6,635 nucleotides of DNA from an uncultured Cellvibrio sp. (GTDB lineage Bacteria; Pseudomonadota; Gammaproteobacteria; Pseudomonadales; Cellvibrionaceae): positions 1 through 6,635 of the forward strand of contig CAMLRI010000127.1 in NCBI GenBank assembly GCA_946482385.1. The letters are read 5' to 3'. Shown here one piece after another: positions 1 through 6,339 of this stretch. Position 1 is the first letter of the stretch. Each line of letters begins with the position of its first letter. The notes under the pieces were generated by a model, which saw only the letters and a list, made by a program, of their open reading frames with translations, did no database searches and was not told the origin of the DNA. A program made the position numbers and the translations under genes.

Positions 1-35
1 TAGGTTCTTTTTTTAGTTTTTAACTTTTACACGCA

Positions 36-56
36 GCACCTTTGGGGTGCAGTTTT
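36..56 (+). terminator. Weak hairpin with short T-run
   Basis: GCACC (36-40) pairs with GGTGC (46-50) around a 5-nt loop, followed by AG and then TTTT. The stem is only 5 bp and the T-run is short. It could be a weak intrinsic terminator for plus-strand transcription entering from the left, or simply a leader hairpin for a leftward transcript. No gene end is visible next to it. Confidence 0.2.
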
Positions 57-118
57 GAAATCGTTTTCTTATCGCTATTTATAGAAACGCAACCGTCGGG
101 AAGACGGCCACAATTCAG

Positions 119-146
119 TCTATAAGCGTCGATTGCCAGGGCGCAA
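119..146 (-). promoter_or_regulatory. Candidate leftward promoter
   Basis: On the minus strand, TTGCGC (146-141) and TATAGA (124-119) are separated by 16 nt. They match the sigma-70 -35 and -10 consensus at 3 of 6 and 4 of 6 positions. The match is modest. The position adds some support: the -35 element overlaps the edge of the palindrome at 144-167, as expected for a regulated promoter reading left, out of the window. No transcript evidence is available. Confidence 0.27.
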
Positions 147-167
147 TTTGCATACGTATGCAAATTG
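144..167. promoter_or_regulatory. Perfect 24-bp palindrome, probable operator (site 1)
   Basis: This is a perfect dyad with no spacer, centred between 155 and 156. Its core TGCATACGTATGCA (149-162) is repeated exactly in site 2. The outer arms are AATT-type, unlike those of site 2, so only the core and the dyad symmetry are shared. Conserved core with changed flanks is typical of a dimeric repressor site. The central GCATACGTATGC differs by one base per half-site from the PurR operator core GCAAACGTTTGC, which suggests a LacI-family regulator. That assignment is inference. The regulator and the target gene are both outside the window. Confidence 0.65.
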
Positions 168-185
168 GCCGCGTAAAAAAAATGA

Positions 186-207
186 AAAATGCATACGTAT
201 GCATTTT
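186..207. promoter_or_regulatory. Perfect 22-bp palindrome, probable operator (site 2)
   Basis: This perfect dyad is centred between 196 and 197, with the same 14-bp core as site 1 (190-203) but AAA/TTT outer arms. The centre-to-centre distance to site 1 is 41 bp, close to four helical turns, so two bound dimers would face the same side of the DNA. An alternative reading is an AT-rich hairpin terminator for the leftward gene block, because a T-rich stretch follows on the minus strand. The shared core makes a protein-binding site more likely. Confidence 0.62.
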
Positions 208-216
208 AAAAATGTG

Positions 217-250
217 AAAAAAGGTAACGCCCAAAACGGCAAATTGGGTG
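217..250 (-). terminator. Weak candidate terminator of the four-gene block
   Basis: On the minus strand, CACCCAA (250-244) can pair with TTGGGCG (234-228) with one A-C mismatch around a 9-nt loop. This is followed by TTACC and then six T residues (222-217). It lies about 75 nt downstream of the glycosyltransferase stop codon, a plausible place for the operon to end. The 5-nt gap before the T-run and the mismatched stem make it weak. Confidence 0.28.
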
Positions 251-271
251 GCACTTGGCGGGTGCAAAGTG

Positions 272-290
272 AACTGGCGCAAACTGGCGC
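272..290. repeat. Two-copy tandem repeat, 10-bp period
   Basis: AACTGGCGC occurs at 272-280 and again at 282-290, with one A between them. It lies between the glycosyltransferase stop and the palindromes. Two copies of nine bases could arise by chance or by slippage; no function is evident. Confidence 0.5.
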
Positions 291-323
291 GGGGGATTTA
301 GCGGGAGAAAGCTGGCAGGTACT

Positions 324-1604
324 TTAGTGGGAGCGGTTTTTGGCTTCTATCCACAGGCTTTTGAAACGCAGGCTTTGGTGGTACTGGTGGCGCAGCATTT
401 TGCCGATGAAATTTTGCTGGCGCTCGCGCTCCAGGTTGGCACACAGCTGAGTCAATCGCGTGTGTAAATGGGTGGAGATTTGATTGCTGCCATAGCGCGC
501 CTGCAGGAGCACAGCCGCGGCCTGCTGAGCTTCACGCCAGTGAGATTCGCCGGTGTAGAGGCGCAGGGCGGCGGCCACCATGCTATCGACATCATCGGCC
601 ACTGCACCCGGCCAGGGGTAATCGCCGGCCATGGCTTCGGCGCCTATGCTAGTGGTGACCGAGGGAGTGCCCTGGCTCATGGCATCGAGCAGTTTGCCTT
701 TGATGCCGGCGCCAAAGCGCAGCGGTGCCAGGCAGACGCGCGCCTGCTGCATCACCTGTGCCGCCGATTCGGCCCAGCCTTTTACCATGAAGCCCTGGCG
801 GGGATTGTGCAGCTGGGTGGCCTTGGGCGGCGGGTAGGCGCCGTAGATATGCAGCTCTGCCTGGGGCAGTTGGGCGCGGATAGCGGGCCAGAGTTGTTCC
901 TTTAACCAGAGCACCGCATCCCAGTTGGGTTCGTGGCGGAAATTGCCGATGCTGATAAACCCCTGGCGCACGGCAAAGCCGGGCAAATTCTCGGGCGCCG
1001 GAGCCCCGGTTAATTGCAGCGGGCAATAGCATAAAAGCGCCTCGGGCACCTGGAAGTAATCGCGCAGCAAAGTGATTTCGTAGTCGGAGATCATCAAACT
1101 TAAATCGCAGCGATAAATTGCCGCCAATTCGCGCTGGGCTATATCGCTATCGCACAACAGCGGATACAAGTCGGCAGCGGTTGCCAACACTGGCCCCGCA
1201 ACCTGGCCGCGGGGCAGTTGCTGCTGAGTTTGCTTTAGCAAGTGTTGGCGCAGGGCGCGCAGTGAATGCAAATCTTCGGTGTCCAGCAGCCGCACCGCCT
1301 GGGGGCAGGCCTGCTCTACCCGCCAGCCAAATTGCTCCTCGGTAAAAAAGCGATCGAACAACACCAGCTGCGGCTGCAGCTCACGCACATAGTCGTCGAA
1401 ACTGGAGCAGTTGAGCGCTATGGATTTTTCTTCCACATCTATCGCGCTTAAATCAAAACGGTGAGGCGATAACTGCGCCGCCGAGGCAAATACCACCTGA
1501 TACTGCTGGGCGCGAAAAAATTCGATCAGCTGCAACATGCGTGTACCTGCCGCCGAGGAATTTGGCTCCGGCCACACATAGCCGACAATCAATAAACGCT
1601 TCAT
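324..1604 (-). CDS. GT4-type glycosyltransferase
   Basis: A 426-residue protein likely to transfer a sugar from an activated donor onto a cytosolic acceptor during polysaccharide or glycan assembly. The N-terminal Rossmann-like half starts LLIVGYVWPEPNSSAAGTRM, typical of GT-B enzymes, and carries a DTEDLHSLR segment (108-116). The C-terminal donor-binding half begins near 215 (FISIGNFRHEPNWDAV) and contains FGAGIKGKLLDAMSQGTPSV (297-316), the nucleotide-sugar loop. Asp307 stands where the second acidic residue of the classical EX7E motif would be; the first is absent, as is common in this subgroup. A basic tail (403-426, ending WIEAKNRSH) follows the fold. No signal peptide or membrane segment is seen. 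The start overlaps the upstream flavoprotein stop as ATGA, with an AGG 9 nt upstream, implying translational coupling. The specific sugar and acceptor cannot be told, and no other glycan genes lie nearby. Confidence 0.85.
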   Translation of the reverse strand: MKRLLIVGYVWPEPNSSAAGTRMLQLIEFFRAQQYQVVFASAAQLSPHRFDLSAIDVEEKSIALNCSSFDDYVRELQPQLVLFDRFFTEEQFGWRVEQACPQAVRLLDTEDLHSLRALRQHLLKQTQQQLPRGQVAGPVLATAADLYPLLCDSDIAQRELAAIYRCDLSLMISDYEITLLRDYFQVPEALLCYCPLQLTGAPAPENLPGFAVRQGFISIGNFRHEPNWDAVLWLKEQLWPAIRAQLPQAELHIYGAYPPPKATQLHNPRQGFMVKGWAESAAQVMQQARVCLAPLRFGAGIKGKLLDAMSQGTPSVTTSIGAEAMAGDYPWPGAVADDVDSMVAAALRLYTGESHWREAQQAAAVLLQARYGSNQISTHLHTRLTQLCANLERERQQNFIGKMLRHQYHQSLRFKSLWIEAKNRSH

Positions 1605-2866
1605 GGATGCTGGCCTTGCAGAAACTGCAACAAGCCCTTTGCTGCCGCGCGGCCAGTGGCAAAACAGGCAGTCAACAAATAGCCCCCGGTGGGGGCATCC
1701 CAGTCGAGCATTTCACCAGCGCAAAATACCCCCGGCATTGCGCGCAACATTAAGCCGTCATCGAGGGATTGCCGCGCTATGCCGCCGGCACTGCTGATGG
1801 CCTCGGCGATAGGGCGGGTGGCAGTGAGCCTTAGCGGCAGCGCTTTAATGAGTGCAGCTAATTGCAGCGGATCACACCATTGATCTTTGCTGGCCAGCTC
1901 CCGCAACAGCGCGATTTTAAGAGGTGGCAAATGCAATTGTTTGCGCAGGAAATTAGTTTGGGAATTTTTGCCGCGCGGCTTTAGCAATTGCTGTTGGATT
2001 TTTTCCAGTGGGCTATCGGGCAACAAATCTATTAGCAGCTGCGCATAGCCCTGCTGTTGTAATTGCGCGCGCAGCGGCGCGGAAAGGGCGTAGATAGCAC
2101 TGCCCTCGATACCATAGGCGGCGATAATAGCTTCGCCGCGCAAGGCGATATGCTGGCCCTGCTCATCGCACACACGAAAACCACAGGTGTGCAGCGGTGA
2201 ACCTGCCTGTTGATCGCGCAGCGCTTGGCTCCAATCGCATTCAAAGCCGCAGTTGCTGGCTTGCAGCTCACTCACCACAAGATGGCGTTGACGCAACAAC
2301 CCGACCCAATCGCCATTGGAACCCAAGCGCGGCCAGCTGGCACCGCCTAGCGCCAAGAGGGTTGCCGCCGGTTGTAGATAAATGGATTCCTGGGTTGTTG
2401 TGCGAATATGCAGATGCCCCTGCTCATTCCAGCCCAGCCAGCGGTGACGCGGGTGGATGCGCACACCTAACTCGCGCAGGCGATGCAACCAGGCACGCAA
2501 TAGCGGCGCCGCTTTCATATCGCGCGGGAAGACTCGCCCGGAGCTGCCGACAAAGGTTTCAATACCCAGGCCTGCTGCCCAGGCGCGCAGGGCCGGGGCA
2601 TCGAACTCGCGCAGCATAGGTTCCAGCCATTCAGCCGCAGTGCCATAGCGCTGCACAAACGCGGCAAAAGGCTCGGCGTGGGTGATGTTCATGCCACCCA
2701 CACCAGCGAGCAAAAATTTGCGCCCTACCGAGGGCATAGCATCGTAGAGATCGACAGCATAACCGGCCGCCGCAATCAGCTCCGCCGCCATTAAGCCCGC
2801 AGGGCCGCCGCCGATAATAACGACCGGCGCCGGGCCTGGCCCTACTGTTGTATTGCTTGCTACCAC
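1601..2866 (-). CDS. HI0933-like flavoprotein, PP_4765 (TIGR03862) type
   Basis: A 421-residue predicted FAD-dependent oxidoreductase of the YhiN/BaiN/HI0933 family. The dinucleotide-binding motif VVIIGGGPAGLMAAE is at 15-29. It is followed by GRKFLLAGVGGMNITHAEP (48-66), the signature of the PP_4765 subgroup, which replaces the GGGRCN form of other members. Further family blocks are GRVFP (110-114), LALGGASWPRLGSNG (171-185), YGIEGSAIYALSAP (251-264), and a C-terminal FAD-contacting stretch, AGEMLDWDAPTGGYL (383-397). Length and blocks are complete, so it appears intact. The physiological substrate of the subgroup is not established. Start: GTG at 2866 is the only sensible choice, because the Rossmann strand begins soon after with no ATG before it, and an in-frame stop lies 27 nt upstream. 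The Shine-Dalgarno sequence is poor (AGG 11 nt upstream), so translation may depend on the preceding gene. Likely cytoplasmic. Confidence 0.87.
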   Translation of the reverse strand: MVASNTTVGPGPAPVVIIGGGPAGLMAAELIAAAGYAVDLYDAMPSVGRKFLLAGVGGMNITHAEPFAAFVQRYGTAAEWLEPMLREFDAPALRAWAAGLGIETFVGSSGRVFPRDMKAAPLLRAWLHRLRELGVRIHPRHRWLGWNEQGHLHIRTTTQESIYLQPAATLLALGGASWPRLGSNGDWVGLLRQRHLVVSELQASNCGFECDWSQALRDQQAGSPLHTCGFRVCDEQGQHIALRGEAIIAAYGIEGSAIYALSAPLRAQLQQQGYAQLLIDLLPDSPLEKIQQQLLKPRGKNSQTNFLRKQLHLPPLKIALLRELASKDQWCDPLQLAALIKALPLRLTATRPIAEAISSAGGIARQSLDDGLMLRAMPGVFCAGEMLDWDAPTGGYLLTACFATGRAAAKGLLQFLQGQHP

Positions 2867-2890
2867 GAATGTTTGCGCCTGTAATCGCGA

Positions 2891-3202
2891 TCAGTGTTCG
2901 TCTGGCAGCTCGCGGGCGCCAATCAATTGGGTGTAGTTATCGCTGTAGTCTTGCATATGCTCTTTTAAAAAATCGCGGAAACGACCACTCAAGTAATTGG
3001 TGGTGCCTTCCACATCCTCGGCAAACTCATGCTTGTCGAGGGAGGCGTGGGCCACAGCAAAGGTATTAAAGCGAGCGGCCGCGTTCATCAGGGCCGCGGC
3101 CACTATACCTGGGTCCGCTTGCTCGCAGGCCTGGTTGGCGCCTTCGATAAATTGCTCAACCAGATCCCAATAGATGTCGTCATCACTTTTGTTTGCATTC
3201 AT
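2891..3202 (-). CDS. DUF3144 family small protein
   Basis: A 103-residue acidic protein, predicted largely helical, with no signal peptide or membrane segment. The pattern YWDLVEQFIEGANQACEQ (11-28), then VAAALMNAAARFNTF (34-48), then a helix-rich stretch ending FLKEHMQDYSDNY (78-90), matches my recollection of the DUF3144 family of proteobacterial proteins. No biochemical role is established. ATG at 3202 is chosen over an in-frame GTG at 3208 because GGAA lies 9 nt before the ATG but only 3 nt before the GTG. It begins 27 nt after the M16 peptidase stop and ends 24 nt before the flavoprotein start, so it is very probably co-transcribed with both. Its stop codon is in the same reading frame as the following flavoprotein. 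Confidence 0.83.
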   Translation of the reverse strand: MNANKSDDDIYWDLVEQFIEGANQACEQADPGIVAAALMNAAARFNTFAVAHASLDKHEFAEDVEGTTNYLSGRFRDFLKEHMQDYSDNYTQLIGARELPDEH

Positions 3203-3229
3203 AACCACAGGTTCCAGATAAAACAGCCG

Positions 3230-6118
3230 TTAGGGATTGCCCAGCTTGGCGTAGGGTTTGGTTTTAAAGTTGGTGCCGCGCAGTTGCAATAGCACTGTGC
3301 CACTGTTGTTGCCTTGCAAGAGTTGGCGATAGATATTTACCAAATCGTCTTTGGTGACTTGGCGCAGCGCTGCCAGGTGACGGTCGCGGGCATCGAAGGC
3401 GTATTTGCCCTGCCAGAATTCGCTTTGGTAACGCGCCGCTTCGGCGTAAAAATCCGTGGGCTTTTGTTCGATATTGGCGATCAGTGCCTGCTTGGCCTGT
3501 TCTATTTCGGCCGGATCTATAGCTTTGAGCAGGGGCAAATATTCCTCGCGGAATTTATCCATGCGCGCTTTGATATGGAGCAGGTCAACACTGGAGCTTT
3601 GCACCAGCATGAAATAACCGGGCACTTCATCCACCGTATAGGGCTGGCTGGTCACCACATAGCCCAGTTGTTCCTGGGTGCGCAGCTGCATAAAGAAGGC
3701 GTTGCCGAGCAGGGCATCCAACACCGCCAGTTGTGCCTGCTCGGCATCGGATTTGGCGGGGCGGAACCAGGTTTGCAGGAGTGCACTATCGGCCAGCTCC
3801 ACCTCATCGCTCACCAGCAGTGGTTGGGTGGGCGCGGGAATGCGATATTGGTTGAGCGCGCGCTGCTCCGGCAGGCGCGCACCAGGCATTAATTGCGCCG
3901 CCGTTTGCGCCAGGTGTTTGACTTGCGCTGCGCTGTAATTACCGGCAGCAAAAATACGCAGCAGTGGATCTGCCTTAACCGCTTGATGGTAGGCCAATAA
4001 ATCCTCGCGCTTCACGCTGGTCAAGGCCGCCAATTGTTCATCGGTGGTGTAGCCATTTTTGACTGTCGCCCAGCCGAGCAAGGCAAACAGCTGGCGGAAC
4101 ACATGGTCTTTTTTGCGATTAGCCAGGGCTTTTTGCAGCGAATCCATGGCTTCGGCAAATTGCTGCTCGCTGACTTGCAATTGCACAAAGCCTTGCAGCA
4201 ACTGGTTGAGCAATTGTTCGTGCTTGCTGGTGTAGCCGGAAATAAAAATGCCTTGGGAATTGGTTTGGGTCAGCTTTAATTCCACCCCCAGGGAGGCGCG
4301 CCCGGCGCGGTCGATCAGGGTGACCTGTTGCTTGTTAAATACTTCGTTGAGCAACTCGGCCAGTACCACTTGCCGCGCCGATTGCTTGGCGAAAGCCACA
4401 TTAATTTGCAGTGCCAGCTGGCCTTTGTCCTCGCGGTAGTGTTCCGGGTGAACCACAAAGGCTTCCACACCCGCCGCGCTGTAGGCCAGGTGTGGCTTCA
4501 GGTAGGTGTTATCGACAATTGGTGCCGGTTTATCGGTAAACAAATCATTCAGTGGCGGCAGTTTGAATTGGTGCTTGGCGGCCAGGGTTTGCCAGCGGGA
4601 AAATTCCTCGGCGCTTATGGCGCGCTGGCTGTAGCGGCCATCGAAATAGGGAATAGCTTTATCGGCAGTGACACCCGGGTTGATGTACCAGATGCGCGCG
4701 CGCGCTGGCTGCAATTGTGCCAACAAGGATTTAATGGCCTTGGCGTCGTAGCGCTCGTACACATAATCGGCGTTGAGCAAATTGGCCACTGGCAGATCGA
4801 ACTGTGCCATGGTTAAACCCACCGCCTGTTGCACCGGCTGGGGTTTGGGGGCGTTGTCGAAATCCTTGCTGCGCATGGCTTGCAGTTCGCGGTAATAATT
4901 TTTATCCAGGCCTTCGCGTTTGATCAGTTCGATATAGGCAAAAATCGCCGCAATAATTTCATCCTGCTGCTGCAAACCGGCGTCCGTTAATTCGGCCTGG
5001 ATACGCAAAATACCATCGGGGCCGTATACATCCGGCTCGACAAACGCCGTGACCATATTCACCAGGCCTTTGCTGCGCAACTGCTCGCCCAGGGTGCCCG
5101 GCTCTTCCGAGGTGATCAGGTTATTCACATATTCATTGGGCTTAAGGCGCCACTGGTGTTTGTTGGATTGAATGGGAAATTCCACATACAGGGCGCGCAT
5201 ATCCTTAATGGGTTTGTAATAAATCGCCTGGGCCATTTGCCCTTGGCTGAGGCCTGGCTCAGTGACCTTGGGCAGCTCGATATTGTGGTTGGGGATAGCG
5301 GCAAAATGTTTTTCCGCCAGGGCTTTTAATTCAGCCAGTGGCTGCTTACCCACCAGGGTGAGCTTCATGATATTGGCGGAGTAGTAGCGCTGGTAAAAAG
5401 CGAGCATTTCGGCGTGGAGCTTGGAGTTGGGTTTATCGCCCAGAGTATCCAAATTGCCGATATTAAATTTTGCCGCCGGGCTGGCGGGGTTGGCGGTGAC
5501 GCCCATCAGGGCAAATAAATTCCAACCGTCCTGGGCTTTTTGCAGCGACCACTCGTTGTGCACCGCATTGCGCTCTTTATCGCTGTAGTGGGGGTCGAAA
5601 GTTGGCTTTTTAAAATAATCGCTGAAGCGGTCGAGGGCCTCATCAAACTTGCCGGCGTTGATTTGGAATAAATAATTGGTTTTGTCGTAAGCGGTAAACG
5701 CATTGGTCATGCCGCCGTTGGCCTGGGTGTACTTCATAAAGCCATCCGGCTCGGGAAACTTTTCGGTGCCCAGGAACAGCATGTGCTCCAGGTAATGCGC
5801 CAGGCCCAGTTGCTCGGGCGGGTTGTGGGCACTGCCCACCCCCACCGCCAAAGAGGCGGCCGAATTTTCCAGGGATGGATCGGACACCAACACCACCTGC
5901 AAGCCATTGGCCAAGCGCATGGCCGCGTATTGGCGGTCGTCGTTGGGGCTTTTGATAATCTCTACCTGGGCCGGGTCTATGGCCGAGTCTGGAACCGAAC
6001 CAGGTGCCTGCTCCAGCGCCGACTGGTTCTGGCAGGCGGCCAGGCCGAGTATGGCCAGGAATAAGCCCAGCAACCAGATGCGGGCAAAGGGGGCTAGCAG
6101 GCGTGAGCGATTATGCAT
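3230..6118 (-). CDS. Pitrilysin/insulysin-type M16 zinc metallopeptidase, lipoprotein
   Basis: A 962-residue M16A peptidase, the same length as E. coli pitrilysin, expected to cleave small proteins and peptides inside a closed chamber. The inverted zinc site HYLEH is at 108-112, and the third ligand Glu189 lies in HNEW (187-190), giving the exact HXXEHX76E spacing of pitrilysin. The tail half keeps LRTQEQLGY with Arg813 and Tyr820, the pair equivalent to insulysin Arg824 and Tyr831 that contacts substrate. The usual four M16 modules are covered: catalytic domain about 60-270, then two middle domains, then a C-terminal M16 domain about 700-950. The N-terminus is a lipoprotein signal: basic MHNRSR, a hydrophobic run, then the lipobox LAAC with Cys29. 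Gln at +2 predicts outer-membrane sorting. ATG 6118 is preferred over ATG 6181 because it has a good ribosome site and places the signal peptide at the very N-terminus. First gene of the likely operon; all key residues are intact. Confidence 0.93.
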   Translation of the reverse strand: MHNRSRLLAPFARIWLLGLFLAILGLAACQNQSALEQAPGSVPDSAIDPAQVEIIKSPNDDRQYAAMRLANGLQVVLVSDPSLENSAASLAVGVGSAHNPPEQLGLAHYLEHMLFLGTEKFPEPDGFMKYTQANGGMTNAFTAYDKTNYLFQINAGKFDEALDRFSDYFKKPTFDPHYSDKERNAVHNEWSLQKAQDGWNLFALMGVTANPASPAAKFNIGNLDTLGDKPNSKLHAEMLAFYQRYYSANIMKLTLVGKQPLAELKALAEKHFAAIPNHNIELPKVTEPGLSQGQMAQAIYYKPIKDMRALYVEFPIQSNKHQWRLKPNEYVNNLITSEEPGTLGEQLRSKGLVNMVTAFVEPDVYGPDGILRIQAELTDAGLQQQDEIIAAIFAYIELIKREGLDKNYYRELQAMRSKDFDNAPKPQPVQQAVGLTMAQFDLPVANLLNADYVYERYDAKAIKSLLAQLQPARARIWYINPGVTADKAIPYFDGRYSQRAISAEEFSRWQTLAAKHQFKLPPLNDLFTDKPAPIVDNTYLKPHLAYSAAGVEAFVVHPEHYREDKGQLALQINVAFAKQSARQVVLAELLNEVFNKQQVTLIDRAGRASLGVELKLTQTNSQGIFISGYTSKHEQLLNQLLQGFVQLQVSEQQFAEAMDSLQKALANRKKDHVFRQLFALLGWATVKNGYTTDEQLAALTSVKREDLLAYHQAVKADPLLRIFAAGNYSAAQVKHLAQTAAQLMPGARLPEQRALNQYRIPAPTQPLLVSDEVELADSALLQTWFRPAKSDAEQAQLAVLDALLGNAFFMQLRTQEQLGYVVTSQPYTVDEVPGYFMLVQSSSVDLLHIKARMDKFREEYLPLLKAIDPAEIEQAKQALIANIEQKPTDFYAEAARYQSEFWQGKYAFDARDRHLAALRQVTKDDLVNIYRQLLQGNNSGTVLLQLRGTNFKTKPYAKLGNP

Positions 6119-6339
6119 AACGCAATCCTTTTTAGCGGTAAGTAATGGGTAGATGGGGCAACAGGCAAGGGGGATAGCCATAGCGAGCGAGCAAGCCTAG
6201 AGGCAAATCCCCCGCAGGGCAACCTGTGTAGGCTATTCTTGGATACCAGTGAAACCACCCCGGTGGCGCAAGCAATATTAATGTGACAACAAAAAGTAGT
6301 ATGCTCAGCTGGCTGCACCGCACCAACACCGAGAGATGT
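6119..6339. other. Divergent intergenic region
   Basis: This 221-bp gap separates the M16 operon (leftward) from the PAS gene (rightward), so it should hold both promoters. I found no pair of -35/-10 hexamers convincing in either direction. On the minus strand TTGCCC and TAGGCT, 17 nt apart around 6200-6228, are the best of a poor set. A small inverted repeat, CCACC/GGTGG with a 2-nt gap, lies at 6255-6266. An AT-rich segment at 6273-6300 is the likeliest place for promoter melting of the rightward gene. Confidence 0.5.
6126..6130 (-). promoter_or_regulatory. Ribosome binding site deciding the M16 start
   Basis: The minus strand reads AAGGA (within AAAAAGGA), 7 nt before ATG 6118. ATG 6181, which would add 21 residues ahead of the lipoprotein signal, has no comparable site. 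This supports 6118 as the true start. Confidence 0.75.

Larger units (their letters stand above)
1..323. other. Gene-free region with paired palindromes
   Basis: No convincing coding sequence lies here. Short open frames exist but have poor starts and no recognisable protein features. Positions 1-230 are visibly AT-rich compared with the genes to the right. The stretch holds a weak hairpin near 36-56, a second small inverted repeat (CCGTC 93-97 with GACGG 103-107), a candidate leftward promoter, two perfect palindromes and a short tandem repeat, each listed separately. No ATG occurs on the minus strand between 1 and 112, and the GTG codons there run quickly into stops. A gene driven leftward from here would therefore start outside the window after a leader of over 100 nt. 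Confidence 0.7.

Noticed and set aside
93..107. CCGTC/GACGG hairpin as an intrinsic terminator
   Set aside because: There is no T-run after it on either strand and the stem is only 5 bp.
133..327. A 64-codon plus-strand open frame starting with TTG
   Set aside because: It runs through both palindromes, has no ribosome site, a lysine-rich low-complexity start from A-tracts, and no recognisable protein pattern.
468..905. A 145-codon plus-strand open frame opposite the glycosyltransferase
   Set aside because: It lies wholly antisense to the conserved donor-binding half, and its sequence shows no known domain.
4694..4705. Six GC dinucleotides in a row, a possible Z-DNA tract
   Set aside because: It simply encodes an Ala-Arg-Ala-Arg stretch of the peptidase and is short.
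3314..4816. Long plus-strand open frames opposite the M16 gene, including 192 codons at 3314-3892 and 162 codons at 4328-4816
   Set aside because: They are antisense to an intact, well-recognised peptidase gene and have no family features; they follow from its codon composition.
6119..6181. N-terminal extension of the M16 peptidase from ATG 6181
   Set aside because: It has no good ribosome site and would place 21 residues ahead of a clear lipoprotein signal peptide.
6200..6275. Fragments resembling a c-di-GMP (GEMM) riboswitch: AGGGCAA and later GCGCAAGC upstream of the PAS gene
   Set aside because: The GAAA-capped stem, the second stem and the required pairing between the fragments cannot be formed; only short words match.
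6281..6300. TGTGA half-site suggestive of CRP binding
   Set aside because: The matching TCACA half-site at the right spacing is absent.
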